A DNA stretch of 64,000 nucleotides, from contig CM041292.1 in NCBI GenBank assembly GCA_023052935.1, positions 87,341,169-87,405,168 of the forward strand, in the 5' to 3' direction. Positions within the stretch are counted from its first letter, which is position 1. The number at the start of each line of letters is the position of its first letter. Under the pieces are notes generated by a model. That model was not told the origin of the DNA. It saw nothing but the letters and a program-made list of their open reading frames with translations, and made no database searches. Both the position numbers and the translations under genes were made by a program. The DNA comes from Piezodorus guildinii. Taxonomy: Eukaryota > Arthropoda > Insecta > Hemiptera > Pentatomidae. Shown here piece by piece: positions 46,166 to 60,100 of this stretch.

Positions 46166-46552
46166 GAAACTTGTGCCACCCAAGTGCCTGGGCAGGATTT
46201 TCGATAGAATGGAGGCCAAATTGGTCACGCATCAAACCATGTTAATTGTGAAAATTAAGTGCGTGCATGGAAGTAACAACTTTTAATGTAATACCTTATT
46301 TTAGTTTTTTCATGAATTTTTGTGGTTTTGTTTGTCCTACCAACGTTATGGGGGTGCGTGGATTCCCCTGTTTCCCTCTGTCTTCCTGTGTGAATGCATC
46401 CAATGCTGATTTCTGGAGTACTAAGACCACTTTTTTTTTTTTTTTTTTTTTTGTTCTTGTTAAGAGGAAATTGAAGATATCTATATAATCAGGTTTCACA
46501 TTTATCATCACTTATATATGTGAAACCTTATAAAACAATTATAAATGATAAA

Positions 46553-47870
46553 TTGTTTTGTTAACTTGTTCAATTTCCATCTTTAAATACGTTTTCATTT
46601 ATCATTTGTGATAAGGTGTTACATTAATTGACGTTTTCATTGAAAGGTGGTACGTTTTACTCGAGTTTCGTGTCAAGCTCGAAAAGGAAAACATCATCTT
46701 TGAGCTAATAGCGACAACACAATTATTCTGTTTCCTCATGTTTAAACATAAAGTATCTTTATTAAAGATGTCTATTAAAAACTAAATTATTTCGGAAAAA
46801 TGTTTGGTCCTTTTGGAGAGTATAAATGTCTAGAGAAAAAGAAAGAATGCGGATGTTGTCAAGTATATTAAGCTGGCAAGATGCTGATGGGCTCAGTATT
46901 TGGAAGATGTGCAGTAATGAAATTCCCAAGAAACAACTGAGGAGAAAATAAATGGCAAGAAAAGAGAGAGAATTCTGAATGCTAGAATGGTAATGATGTC
47001 TGCTCTTGTTTATAGTGGAACCGATTTGCTATGAGGTTACTGGTTCCTCAAAAGTTGTTTGTGGGTTAAAGGTTGTCCCCAAATCGGGTTTTTAGGGCAT
47101 CATAGTATTATGCTATTAGTATAATAGTATTCAAACATGAAGGATTAGAGCTGTTAGGGGTAATCACCTCTAACTGATTGTCAAGATGATCACTCCTTTT
47201 TGAATTCGAAGTGGGCTGTATGAAAATATAAAAACCTAAGTCAATAAAGGCTGGACTCAGATAAAATGAAACACTGAATACTGGTAAAAAATGACTTATA
47301 TTAAAAGAAAAGGGACTGTACAATTGGATGTTGTGGCCAGTATATCAATACTGTAAGTATCAACTTAGGTTAGTAAGTTAGTAATTTGAACTATTGAAAA
47401 TTATATGACATGTTATATTAACTTATGTGGCTTGTGAAAACCTGAGATGGTGAAGATGCTGTCCTGTGCTTTGAAATAGCGATATTGCACTTTGTCTCCA
47501 TCTTCTTAATTTCCTCTACTCCATGGTGGTAGAAAAATAATAGATTACAGAAACCAGAGAAAACTGTGGCTCATCCAGCCAAGACCAGCAACGCTCAGTT
47601 TCTTTTTCGGCCAGTAGGGGTGCTCTTCTTCTTTAATAGGCCGGCAGGTGGCAGCACGGTTAACATAAATTTCCCTTTTAGGGATCCAAAACAGAGCAAT
47701 TGCGGAGAGTTTTACTATTAAATTAAAGATGATGTGTTCACTTTCGAGCTTGACTCGAAATTCGAGTATAATGTTATAATAAATGAAAACATAAATTCTT
47801 GTAACGCCCAATTATAAATGATAAATGCAAACGTATTTAATTGATGATGGAAATTAAACGTTTCAACAAA
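46553..47870. mobile_element. Long-TIR transposon relic upstream of bestrophin
   Basis: About 150 bases at the left (AATTTCCATC, AAATACGTTTTCATTTATCA, GTCAAGCTCGAAA, CATCATCTTT in order) return as an imperfect reverse complement at 47715-47870. The interior shows no transposase. The right interior includes a GC-richer block at 47570-47660. Confidence 0.65.
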
Positions 47871-48030
47871 GCAATTGAGTTCAATACTATTTAAATTAAT
47901 CTATGTCGCAGGCCAAAGAATTAAAGAGATATGCTTTTCCAAAAAAATATATGAAAAATGATAATTATATTATTATTTAGTCATATGTTACAATCATTAT
48001 TTATGAGTAACTGTATTAAGTATTTAAGTT

Positions 48031-48101
48031 ATGACGGTTTCCTATACTGCACAAGTTACTTCCTGCCGACAGTTTGGTTGTTTCTGGAAACTATTATTTA
48101 G
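48031..48101 (+). CDS. Bestrophin exon 1
   Basis: ATG opens the highly conserved [20 protein letters not shown]; donor TTTAG|GTATGT, phase 2. The match to the family N terminus fixes this start. Confidence 0.95.
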
Positions 48102-51100
48102 GTATGTACAATAATTATTGATCCAATGAACAGCTCTGTGTACCGACCGCAAAAATTAAACCACAGTACTTATACAGCAATAAATCTCTTGTGTGGTATT
48201 AATGTGCAGGAGCAGTTCAAGGCAAGAGTTGGCCTTAAGCAAGGATATACTGCAAATACGTTATCAGGATAAAAAGTCTAGTCGGTGACCTTTTTTGGTT
48301 CTAAGTGTATACTTAAATGTTCACATTAATATCCGGATTGGTGTTTAGAAAAAATATACTTTCGACTAACTTACCGGTCCCCCCTAACGAAAATGGGCCA
48401 TCCTTGTTAACTTGTGCACGGTTTTGGTATATTCTCTCAGATCTCAAATCGATTATTCCTTCGATTTCAAATAATAGGGTAATGTAATAAATTCATTCCC
48501 ACAAGACGATATTCCTGCGCAGTGCTGGTTACGGACAGAAAAACGGTGTGAGGCATGCGCAGCTACCGGAATAGTCGTGTGGTAATAACCAAACATTGGA
48601 GAATAAGTTGCCTATTTAATAAGATTGCAAATCGATTATTAATTTGAATTAAAGCCCGACCTCCATTGGAAAGGATCCTTATTTTTTTTAATCGCAAAAA
48701 GTGACGTATATTCTTAAGGTTTTAATAATGTAAATTAGGGCAAGGCATCGAATCGACTGTTATGAATTGAATTTAGCATTCCCATTGTACGATCGCCCGA
48801 ATAGCCTCAGCATCCTAAATTAATAAGCTAAAGTTTAACTGTTAAGGATTGGGTTAGTTTATTTTCGAAGGGAGTATAAATAAACAGATGTTATCTAATC
48901 AAAGCAGTGATAATTATATTAATTTGAATGAACACGAATTTTGCGATGGAATAGAAATCACTTTATTAACCAAGAATGGGCCTAGGGAACGCTGGTGTGG
49001 TTTTAACTTATATTTCAAAAACCCAGAATCCTACCTACTTGCTTAATACTTTTTCCGCTCCTGTTAAATAATTTCATTGTGATTAATGCATTTTAATGTT
49101 TATTTCAGATGGAAAGGAAGCATCTATAAACTTCTTTGGCCGAATCTAATGGTCTATGTCATGCTATATTCTACATTAAGCTTTGCATATAGATTTCTAC
49201 TCAGTGAAAAGGAAAGAACGTACGTGCAATGATTATTATTACCTTTAACAGTATCTGAAACACTGTAATACCTCATATATCCGGGGTCACCCAACCCGCG
49301 GGTGGCCCTAGGATTTTTTAATGGAAGTAAAAAATCCTTAGCTATGCCGTCCTTCGGAGGGGACGTTATAAGGTGGTCTCGAGCCTGTGCGATGTCAGGT
49401 ACTCGTTAAAGATCCCTGTCCGAATAAAACCTGGATAGGCAAAATTTAGGACTCCCACCGTATCATCGTCCGATTAGCCATAGTAGCATAAAAGTGACGT
49501 TAAACGAATAAACAAACATAAACCTCATATATCCAGAGTAGTGTGCGGAAAACTATTAAGGATTGTTTCTAGTAATATTATTTTCAATTAAGCTAGAGTG
49601 ATTTTTTTTCTCATTGGTTGTTTTTGAAGTAATGACATTTCTCTTTCCCGTCCTGGGGTCCACTACTTTCAACACACGGACCTATAATCCTTGAATTATT
49701 ATCTCGTGTTTCCGTATGGATTTTGTATTGATAATGAAAATTCTGAATCATCTAATATTTCGTCACATTTAATGCCTATATGGCTTGCTTGCCATAAGAA
49801 ATAGACCATAGAACTAGCCATTCACTAGTCAGTTTTGGGGAAATGGATCCTGTATTAATATGAACGCAAAGTAATTCAACGACATGATAGTATCTGACGA
49901 AAAAAAAAAAAAAGAAAAAGTGTTTTAAAACTTGTCTTAAATGCTTGTAAACCGATGTAAACAGATAAGCAATTGAAAATTGTTGTAGCATTATCGATTA
50001 TTCAATAAAACAGTTCGTCAAGATCCTTGTTTGTCTGTTCAATATTCATAGTTGTATGTGATATAGTAGAAACTATAATTCGTTCGAAGCTAAAATTCCT
50101 TATTGATTCTATATATTTTACGAATTCGACTAAACCGAAAATGCTCCTTAAACATTGATTTTACACTTTCTCGCAATGAATATATATAGTATTAAGTGTT
50201 GTAGTAAGAATTGTGTGAACAGAAACTGTGAAAAAAACTTAATAAGGAACTAATAGGGGAATTCGGAGGAGGAATGGAAACAAGCGTGCGAGCTTTGGAG
50301 TAGTCGCATATAATGTGTAAGATTAACACTAGGGTTAATATTATAATTATTTTTCTTAATCATGTATCAATAAAATTGTATTTTTGATTTATATATTTTT
50401 GTCTGAATTTGATAAATAATTGTAAGGTATCACGTGTACGTTAACGGATTTTTTTTTATAGCCATATAGAGTTAATGAGTGGGAGTAACTACTCGTCGAT
50501 CACCTAGCAGTAACTTACTTGTCGCTATCCTCCATGGGGTGGGGTCATCTTAATCCCTTCTTTGTTTATTTATTTAGCGTCACTTTATGCTACTATGGCT
50601 AATCGGACGATGCTACAGTGGGAGTCCTAAATTTTGCCTATCCAGGTTTTATTAGGATAGAGATCTTTAACCGAGAACCTGACATCGCACAGGCTCGGGA
50701 CCACCTTTTAACGTCCCCTCCGAAGGACAGCGTAACTAAGGATTTTTTACTCCTATTAAAAAATCCTAGGACCACCTGCGGGTTTGAACCCGTGACCTTC
50801 AGCATGGGAGGCTGTTACGCTAGCCACCCAGCTACAAGTGATCCCAATCCCTTATTTAAAAGTTCTATCTTGTCCAAGATATATCGATGATTCTTGAAAA
50901 TGTTAATCGAATGACCTTCAATAAACAAACAAGTTGATAGCTGTTAGCACCAACCTGGCGGCCAACTCCAGAACTACGCACGTTCATTGATCAAATCTAA
51001 CAGCGTGAGTTTCCTTGGCTTCCTGTTACACACTTCCGTTCCTTTTCGTAAAATGACTCACATGAATTGCAGGAAAACGAGAGGAACGATGTTAAACATC

Positions 51101-54100
51101 AGGCACATTTCTTGAAACAGGGTCGGGCAAAATGTATCTTAAGATAATATCATATACAACTGATGACGCATGAATCATCTGTTATTCGAATCTTTCATAT
51201 CTTATTTGAGATAATTATTCGTTTGAAAAATTATTAAAAACTTTTGAATATGTAACGATTCGGTAAATAAATATTATTTGATAAACTTATAGAAGTACAG
51301 TTTTATATGGAATTGAATATTGTCTAATACGTTTCGAGGTTCTATTGGTTGGCACTTTTTATTTATGTCGGTTTCAGTTAATATGTTTGTAATGATAGTT
51401 TTGCAAATAGTATCAGATTTTCGATCGCACATGCATGTTTTGAATTTCTGTTACTTTCATACCTATATCCACAAAAAGCCTACCTCCCATCAATAAAAAA
51501 AAAAAAAAAAAAAAAAATAGCGGCCCGAGTATATTGCCTATAATTCTTTCAATTACTTCTAATCTAGAATTCGGTACTAAGTATTATAGGCTTTTGGATT
51601 TGATGACTGCTATACGGACAGGTGCACTATATTTTCAGGTTTTTAGATAAGAATTTCTTGCTGTAAATGTATCTGGTTATGCCGCAAGCTCTTTCCGCCT
51701 TTTTTAAATCAGCAAAATTTTCCTGAATAATTCCCCCCAAATATTTAAAGTTCCCATCATGCCAATCTGAGCAATTTTTCATCAGTGATTTGAAAAAAAG
51801 GACTTATATTTTCAACTCACCTACCCCCTGACGATTTTCAACCTACTTGCCACCCCCTTCCGAAATTCTTTTTTAATTATATAATTTAATATTCATACCT
51901 TTTGTTTTTGAGCTTCTCTTATTGGATATGGTACATATAATTTTTTCTAAGCTAGACTTTCTCGACCTAGGGACCCTTTAAACGTTTTTTTCCTTCTAAA
52001 ATATGATACTAGATACTAATTGCACATTTAGTTTCATTCTCAATCACACTAAAACATTTCATTCCATAACTCTAATACAGTAAAAAAACAATTCTATATT
52101 TTAATACGAAAATAATTAAATCAGTTGGTTTAGTAACATAGTAATGAGATATTTTTGCGCTACCTGTAAAATTTCCTAGAATGAATATAGTACCTTTTTG
52201 GAAACCAACGTCTCAATTATTACTGTCATTATATCTAATAATAATAATAATAATAATAATAGGCTTACCGAACCCAAAGGTTCGATGCCGATACCACCAA
52301 ACTTCGTCTGCACAGATTCGTCCAATGTTCGCCGGTCAAGCCCAAGCCCCCGAGATCAGCTTTAAAGCAATCCTCCCATCGACGCTTCGGCCTACCTTTC
52401 GGACGCCTACCAGTCGGATCAGCAAATATCAACTTTCTTGGAATCCGTTCCTCACCGAGCCCAACAATTTTACTCGCCCAGATCGCCTCGCGCGGATCTC
52501 ATTACTGCGTATGGGGAGCGTCCCACGGTTGGCGGATGTGGGATGGTCGGTGGAATTTCCTCGGAAGCTCCTCCCGGCTAAGTCCGATGGACTCGCTGAC
52601 CAACAATGAGAGCGGCCCTCCAGGCTTGCTGGAGGGTGTGACGTAAGTTCGAACGCCCTACTCACACATTTTAGTTCACAAAATACCACAAACAGTCATG
52701 GATTCTCTGAGGTAAAACGCTCATTATCCGGAGGTAAACTAGTCATTATATCTAAGTGAGAGGAATTCTAAAACTTAAATTAATACCAAAACAATATCTT
52801 TTCAGAATATTCGAGAAGTTTTCGCTGCACTGTCAAACTTACAGTGATCTAATTCCAGTTTCTTTTGTCTTGGGGTTTTATGTGTCCATTGTTATTAAGC
52901 GTTGGTGGGATCAGTACTTGACGATACCATGGCCAGATCCTCTTGCTGTTTTTGTCTCAGCATTTCTTAAAGGCCAGGTAACTACCCCCCATACAATATT
53001 TTACAGGAATTCATACAAGAATATTATTATTTATAAAACTATATATTTTCTATCGAGAGTTGGGAAGTTAAAATTTCGATTTGAATAAATATATTTCGTA
53101 GTGTTCGAATAATACTTGAAAATATTTTATCAAATGGTAAAAATTATTCAATAAGGTAAGGACAAAATTATATCTCACTCTAATTTTTTTCTAAAAATAA
53201 CATTTTAAATAGTTAATTTTTTTCTTCCCCCTTTACTTGGTATTATATGGTTTAATGTAGTGTTGGAAATTTTAAGTCAAGTCTCTCACCAACAAAACAA
53301 GAAAATACCAACTCGGTACAAACTATTTTAGTAATTTAAATAGAAAACAGCTCTCGATAGTTTTTTTTTTTTTTAAATGTCAAAATTTGAGCCAATATGT
53401 AATACAAGGGTTAAAGTACGGATATTGATACCTCATTATTTAGTAATAATAAACGTTCATACTAGCTTTATTATGATTTCCGAAAATTGTGGAAACTACA
53501 TTATATTAATACTAGTATTAATTTTTGTCATCTAGGACGATAGAGCACGCCTAATGCGGAGAACCATAATGAGGTATGCTAACCTCTCTCTCCTTCTTAC
53601 CCTTCGGATGATGTGCCCATCAGTTAAGAAAAGATTTCCAACTCCAGAACACATAGTTGAAGCTGGCTTTCTTTTATCGAACGAGAAGATTATATTTGAT
53701 AAACTAGATCTAAAAACAATACACCCGAAGTATTGGATGCCACTTGTTTGGGCGACAGCTGTTATTTCAAGGGCAAGGAAAGAAGGAAAGGCAAGGTGAT
53801 TTGTTTAATTAACCAATTCAAGCTCTTTTATCTGTTAGGATTGTCGTTTTATAGATAATGTTTTTTGTTTAACAATTTTTATTGAATAATATTACAATCT
53901 GTCCTGATTAGGACATTTATAATAGTGATCAAGTGAGGAGGATAGATAAGGGATTGGGTGAAGTCATTTAAGGAATGGATTAAATTGATACGAGATTATT
54001 AAAGAGTGATATTAGAGGCATAACAAGGGATTCGATTTCTGCGATGAAGGATGTCATCAAACTAGTAACGTCAGAAAAATTTGATAGAGGAGGAATATGA

Positions 54101-57100
54101 GAAATATGTGGCTAAGGATTTTGAAGTATGCGTTGTTTCGGCAAGGCCTCGGCTTCATTATTCTGGTTTCCATCTCAAGTATATGGGCAAATGTTAAATT
54201 AAAATCTATGATTTTTTAAGGTTTTCTTCTGCTCCTGATTGGTACAGCTGTTTCATCTCTATCCTGAGGTTTTAGGAATGTGGTGTTAAGGTTCTTGTAG
54301 ATTTGACATCCCTTGTAGTTAACCGGGTCGTCCTTGAGAAACAGAGCTGATACAGCGGGTGTTAATCTTGATTTTGTACATTCCCCTGCTTTATGCAGAC
54401 AGCGTGGTGTGTGACGGCAGTAAGTTCTGGTTTGACCACATGCCTGACAATTGTGGCACTGAACTATTTCTTTCTTTGTGTAAGATTTCTCTACTCTAAC
54501 ACCGATATAGTACAATGTATTGAAGTCATACATTTTTTTAACCCCTGCTGATAGTTCCAAGTGCACGAAGAATTGAGGTGACTTGCTGAACTTTATAGCC
54601 TATCTCCGTTAGTTCTTCTTTGATAGCTTAAACTAGTGTCGATGGGTGTAGATTTCCGATGAGAACCCTTAAAGCTTTCTCCGGGTTACCCTGTTTTCAC
54701 TTTTTTGTGACTGTACAAAGTAAATTATAACTTTGCTTAATGAGGATTTCTCCAATATTCACTGATATGGTTTTCCTGAAGCTTAGTGATGTTAAACAAA
54801 CTAACTCAAGTGAATTCCTACTGAAAAAAGCAAAAATCTGATAAACGAAGTAAAGTGTGACTTACCACCGAGTGCATCAGCTGATTACAGAGATAACTTA
54901 TAAAAAAAACTTGAGGTTTTCTATCTCGCCGAATGTGTGTCATCACAAATTAAAAATATGAAATTTTTCAATTTAATAAGAAATTAGCTCCATCACTTCT
55001 ACAACCATAATGCAAAGCCTTGTGCGACGGACATTTTCAACATGTTTAATTCTTGAGTAGATGTGGATTGAAAATAAGAATGATACTTATAGTTTAAATT
55101 TTAGTTTTATGCGCACTTGTGGTAATGAATAAAAGTTAAAATATTAACTTTCTGCCCAGATAGGAGATGACTTTTCTCTCAAGACGTTGATTGACGAGAT
55201 CAATAAATTCAGAGGTGGTTGTGGTGGCCTGCTTAACTTTGATTGGATCAGCATACCTTTAGTGTACACACAGGTAGTAATTGTAATCACTAAATGTTCC
55301 TTATCTTCAAACATATTCATCATGTTTTGAATATATTCTAATATATTATACTAGTTGTAAAAATATTATATTATTTTGTAATTTAGGTGGTGACCTTGGC
55401 AGTATATACCTATTTTACTGCGACTTTAATGGGTAACCAGTATTTAGATCCATCAAAAGGCTATCCCAACCATACAATAGATCTAGTGATACCAATTTTC
55501 ACTTTACTTCAGGTAGTTATTAAATTTATAATTCCTGTTATGATAAATCGCAACATAATTCTTGGGGGTAATCATGATAATGCTAAGATGTTAACCGAAC
55601 ATAAAAAAAAAAAAATCTCTATTTCTTCCAATATTCGCAATACATACGGCCTTTTCCCTCGTCGCTTTATTGTTTTATAGACAAGCCATTACATACGCAG
55701 TACAATATGTCCGTCCCAATAAGCACTCATCAGAACGATAAAAAAAATAAAATAAAAATTTACTACGCATGCCTGCCTTAAAAAAACAACAAAAAAAAAC
55801 CCACAGATCAAAACACTTTGAAAGTAATCGCCGAAAGAAGGAAAAAAGGAATTTCAGTCGTGAAATTAACGTATTAAACCTGAACGTATTAAAATAATCA
55901 AGAATGAAAATGACCCTCGATACAAATAAATAGGGAGTAAAACAGATATCAAACTATATCTAAATATAAATTTATCTTTTAAGTGTCCCCCCAGTCCAAA
56001 AAAGCTGGTGCAAGCAACACACGACTTTCACTTACCTCCATTTTTAAAATCAATGAAAGAATTTTCAAATACAGTTAGAGATAAAAATTCGTGAAACTAT
56101 TAAAGAATTAATTAAATTGAATTTCTATATAGAAACATGTGTTTTATTAAAAAATCTATTATAATATTATCTAAAATAATCAGTTAGTTTTTTGTTTATT
56201 TCATCACTCTCTATTAACTTTTAAAAGCTTGTGTATGAGATAATATTTTCTCTAAAATCTTTAGCTTTCCAACGGTACATCATACATGTAAATTACTGCT
56301 CTTATGTTCAAAAACGAAAAATTGCATTAAAAAAATTTTTTTCTGTTTTCTCCTTTAGTTGGGTATCGAATTCATTCAATTTATATATTTACCTGTTTTT
56401 CATAACTGGTAACAAGATAATATAGTTATTTTTTATATCATTCACTATTATAGAAGAGTATATCATATGATCATTTTTATATAATCAACAAAATTAAAGG
56501 TACTTTAGAGAAAGAAAATTTAAAATATCGGCATTTAAGCCCTGTCAAACTATTTTAATCAGAATGAAACCTACATGATATTAAAGCCCATTAACTTTTA
56601 CATCGATATAGCGAGTTTAAACAAAATCGTCGGAACCGTTTTTGAGAAAATCGAAAAAAGGTGCAAAATGCATGGTATAAAGTGGCTCTTCTGTTAAGCT
56701 GATTTTGATGAAAAAAGTTTTGTCACGTTTCGGGCGTATAGTTGTCTTAAATATGAAATTTCATTTTCATAGGACTTTAGTTTTCGGCGCGAAATGTTAC
56801 CACGCACACACAGACACAGTCCTTTTTGATGGACTTGATCATTTGGTCTCAGGGGACCCTAAAACGTGTATTTCCGTTGAAAACTGTAATTGGAACATTT
56901 TCACAATATATATAGTAAGTGAAAGTAAAATCAAGTACCACGAAATGGTCTGAGTGTGTATGTGGTCGAAAAGATAAGGGTAAACTTTTTCCATTTAAAT
57001 TTATCGTTTTATTTTTCCCCGTATTTCATAAATTTGTGGTTAAATGAAAACATATACATAATGAAAATCTATCGCGGTTTGTGTTTTATTATTCTCATTA

Positions 57101-60100
57101 CCCGATTTACAGTGCAAGTAAAAAATATTGTTATTAACCAAGGTTATTGGTAAAAATGTGGCCTTTTTGTTGCTTTTTCATCCTGACTTGGATGGATATG
57201 TTTCTCTATAATTTACTGTTTTTTGCAGTCAGAGAGAAATTCCTTTACAAAAATTATTCTCCACTGAATTTTTGACCTGATAACTGTCATTAGTAAACAA
57301 TAATTTTGAATCGAGCAATACAAACAGAGATAGACCGTGTTAAAAAAGTGGCAAAAAAAAAAAAAAAAATACTAAAAAAAATGAAGGCAAAACGTGACTT
57401 TTTTCATTTCAAACAATATAGCTCTTAAACAGTAGGTCTTAGCAACAAATGTTATATATGGAAATAACTTGGAATTTATAATGCGAGCAATACCAACACA
57501 GATTTTTTGACACAGAGCCTGTCAATAAAAACTCAAAACTTAATAAATGTAGCAAAACGTGACTTTTTTCTTTTGATCCAATATAGCTCTTTAACAGTAG
57601 GTCCTAGCAACAAATGTTATTTATGGAAATAACTTGGAATTATAAATGCGAGCAACACCAACACAGATTTTTTGACACAGAGCCTGTCAATAAAAACCCA
57701 AAACTTAATAAATGTAGCAAAACGTGACTTTTTTCTTTTGATCCAATATAGCTCTTTAACAGTAGGTCCTAGCAACAAATGTTATTTATGGAAATAACTT
57801 GGAATTATAAATGCGAGCAACACCAACACAGATTTTTTGACACAGAGCCTGTCAATAAAAACCCAAAACTTAATAAATGTACCAAAACGTGACTTTTTTC
57901 ATTTGATCCAATATAGCTCTTTAACAGTAGGTCCTAGCAACAAATGTTATTTATGGAAATAACTTGGAATTATAAATGCGAGCAACACCAACACAGATTT
58001 TTTGACACAGAGCCTGTCAATAAAAACCCAAAACTTAATAAATGTAGCAAAACGTGACTTTTTTCTTTTGATCCAATATAGCTCTTTAACAGTAGGTCCT
58101 AGCAACAAATGTTATTTATGGAAATAACTTGGAATTATAAATGCGAGCAACACCAACACAGATTTTTTGACACAGAGCCTGTCAATAAAAACCCAAAACT
58201 TAATAAATGTAGCAAAACGTGACTTTTTTCATTTGATCCAATATAGCTCTTCAACAGTAGGTCCTAGCAACAAATTTTATTTATGGAAATAACTTGGAAT
58301 TATAAATGCGAGCAACACCAACACAGATTTTTTGACACAGAGCCTGTCAATAAAAACCCAAAACTTAATAAATGTAGCAAAACGTGACTTTTTTCTTTTG
58401 ATCCAATATAGCTCTTTAACAGTAGGTCCTAGCAACAAATGTTATTTATGGAAATAACTTGGAATTATAAATGCGAGCAACACCAACACAGATTTTTTGA
58501 CACAGAGCCTGTCAATAAAAACCCAAAACTTAATAAATGTAGCAAAACGTGACTTTTTTTTTTTGATCCAATATAGCTCTTTAACAGTAGGTCCTAGCAA
58601 CAAATGTTATTTATGGAAATAACTTGGAATTATAAATGCGAGCAACACTAACACAGATTTTTTGACACAGAGCCTGTCAATAAAAACCCAAAACTTAATA
58701 AATGTACCAAAACGTGACTTTTTTCATTTGATCCAATATAGCTCTTTAACAGTAGGTCCTAGCAACAAATGTTATTTATGGAAATAACTTGGAATTATAA
58801 ATGCGAGCAACACCAACACAGATTTTTTGACACAGAGCCTGTCAATAAAAACCCAAAACTTAATAAATGTACCAAAACGTGACTTTTTTCATTTGATCCA
58901 ATATAGCTCCTAAACGGTAGGTTCAAGCCACAAATGTTGTATAACAATAAGATTTTCCACTAAATATCTGATCAGGGGACTGTCGTCCAAATTTTTGGTC
59001 TGATCAACGGCAATAGAGCTGGAGCTTGTCAAACTGAGGGTGAAAAAACGTTACACAATAATATTACGGACCCCCAGCCAAAAGATATTTTATGCATCGC
59101 TCGTGTGGAGATCGTGTGGAAATCCAAAATATATGTATAATGATCGTGAACAACCATCCAAGCTGAACCAAAAATTGAACAATCTTCCTCCAATACTATT
59201 TCGATAAAACCCAATCTTCCAAAAATTAACTAATACATAATATTTCACATAAGAATAAGACACGTACTTATGAAAAAATATTCTTTTTTCTTAACATGTA
59301 ATATGCAGGTATTTTATTATATTTTCTTACTATTATCAAAATCAAGTCATGCTTAAAACCTTGTTATCGTGAAATTGAGGTAATCGGAATCGTGTAATAA
59401 AATATGTTTGCATCAAGTATTGTTGATACGTCAAATGAATATTTTATTATATTAATTTATTTATAACTATTTTAAAATACTTATTCAATTATAATTAAGT
59501 ATAAATCTATAACATCTCATTTAAATGAATATGATTTTAATTCGTATTTTCAACCAGTTTTTCTTCTATATGGGTTGGCTATTAGTGGCAGAAACGCTTG
59601 TAAATCCATTTGGTGAGGATGATGATGACTTTGAAGTTAATTGGCTCATTGATCGTAATCTTCAGGTAATAATGACATTCTATCTCATGATTATAAATTT
59701 AGGAAAAACAATTACTTAATAAATAAACATATTTACTAATCTTTTATATTATTAAACAAACATCTTAAGCGACAGAATGTGCCCGAACTTATTGGTTTGT
59801 AGCACATGAAATGTTCGATTTTTTAAATCATATTCTTTATTGAGGCTTGAAGCGTTGGTTTTCTTGTGATTTCTAGCAAAATTATTATCATCTGTAATAA
59901 ACACTTATTGATCCTATATTTACAAAATGTGTTTGTTTGTTTTCCCTAGTAGGCCAACAAATTTTAGGATAATTTTAATAGTGACTATGGAAACAGGAGA
60001 TTTCTAAACGATTTGTTTATGAGTATAACCAAAGTCATTCCGCTTCCCAGGTAGCATGGAATATTAATCATGCCTTTAGTGAAGAAATTTCTAATAAAAT

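Larger units (their letters stand above)
39348..48030. other. Intergenic region between SINHCAF and bestrophin
   Basis: Starts with the SINHCAF 3' UTR (extent unknown). 39500-45000 is AT-rich with no gene or repeat I can recognise. Then come a SINE A piece (45055-45232), a possible tRNA-derived piece near 46080-46160, and the long-TIR element at about 46553-47870. The bestrophin promoter and 5' UTR should lie just before 48031; no TATA box or start site is evident. Confidence 0.6.
55513..59557. other. Bestrophin intron 6 (4 kb)
   Basis: Contains the ACTTTCACTTACCT element at 56024-56926 and the 165-bp tandem array at 57391-58950, listed separately. Small frames here have no recognisable content. 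Confidence 0.7.

Noticed and set aside
52181..52609. 142-residue + strand frame
   Set aside because: It is antisense to the RTE fragment whose - strand carries recognisable reverse transcriptase protein sequence.
53796..53801. GT donor for bestrophin exon 4
   Set aside because: It joins to a TAG stop at the start of the next exon; the GC donor five bases upstream gives the conserved sequence.
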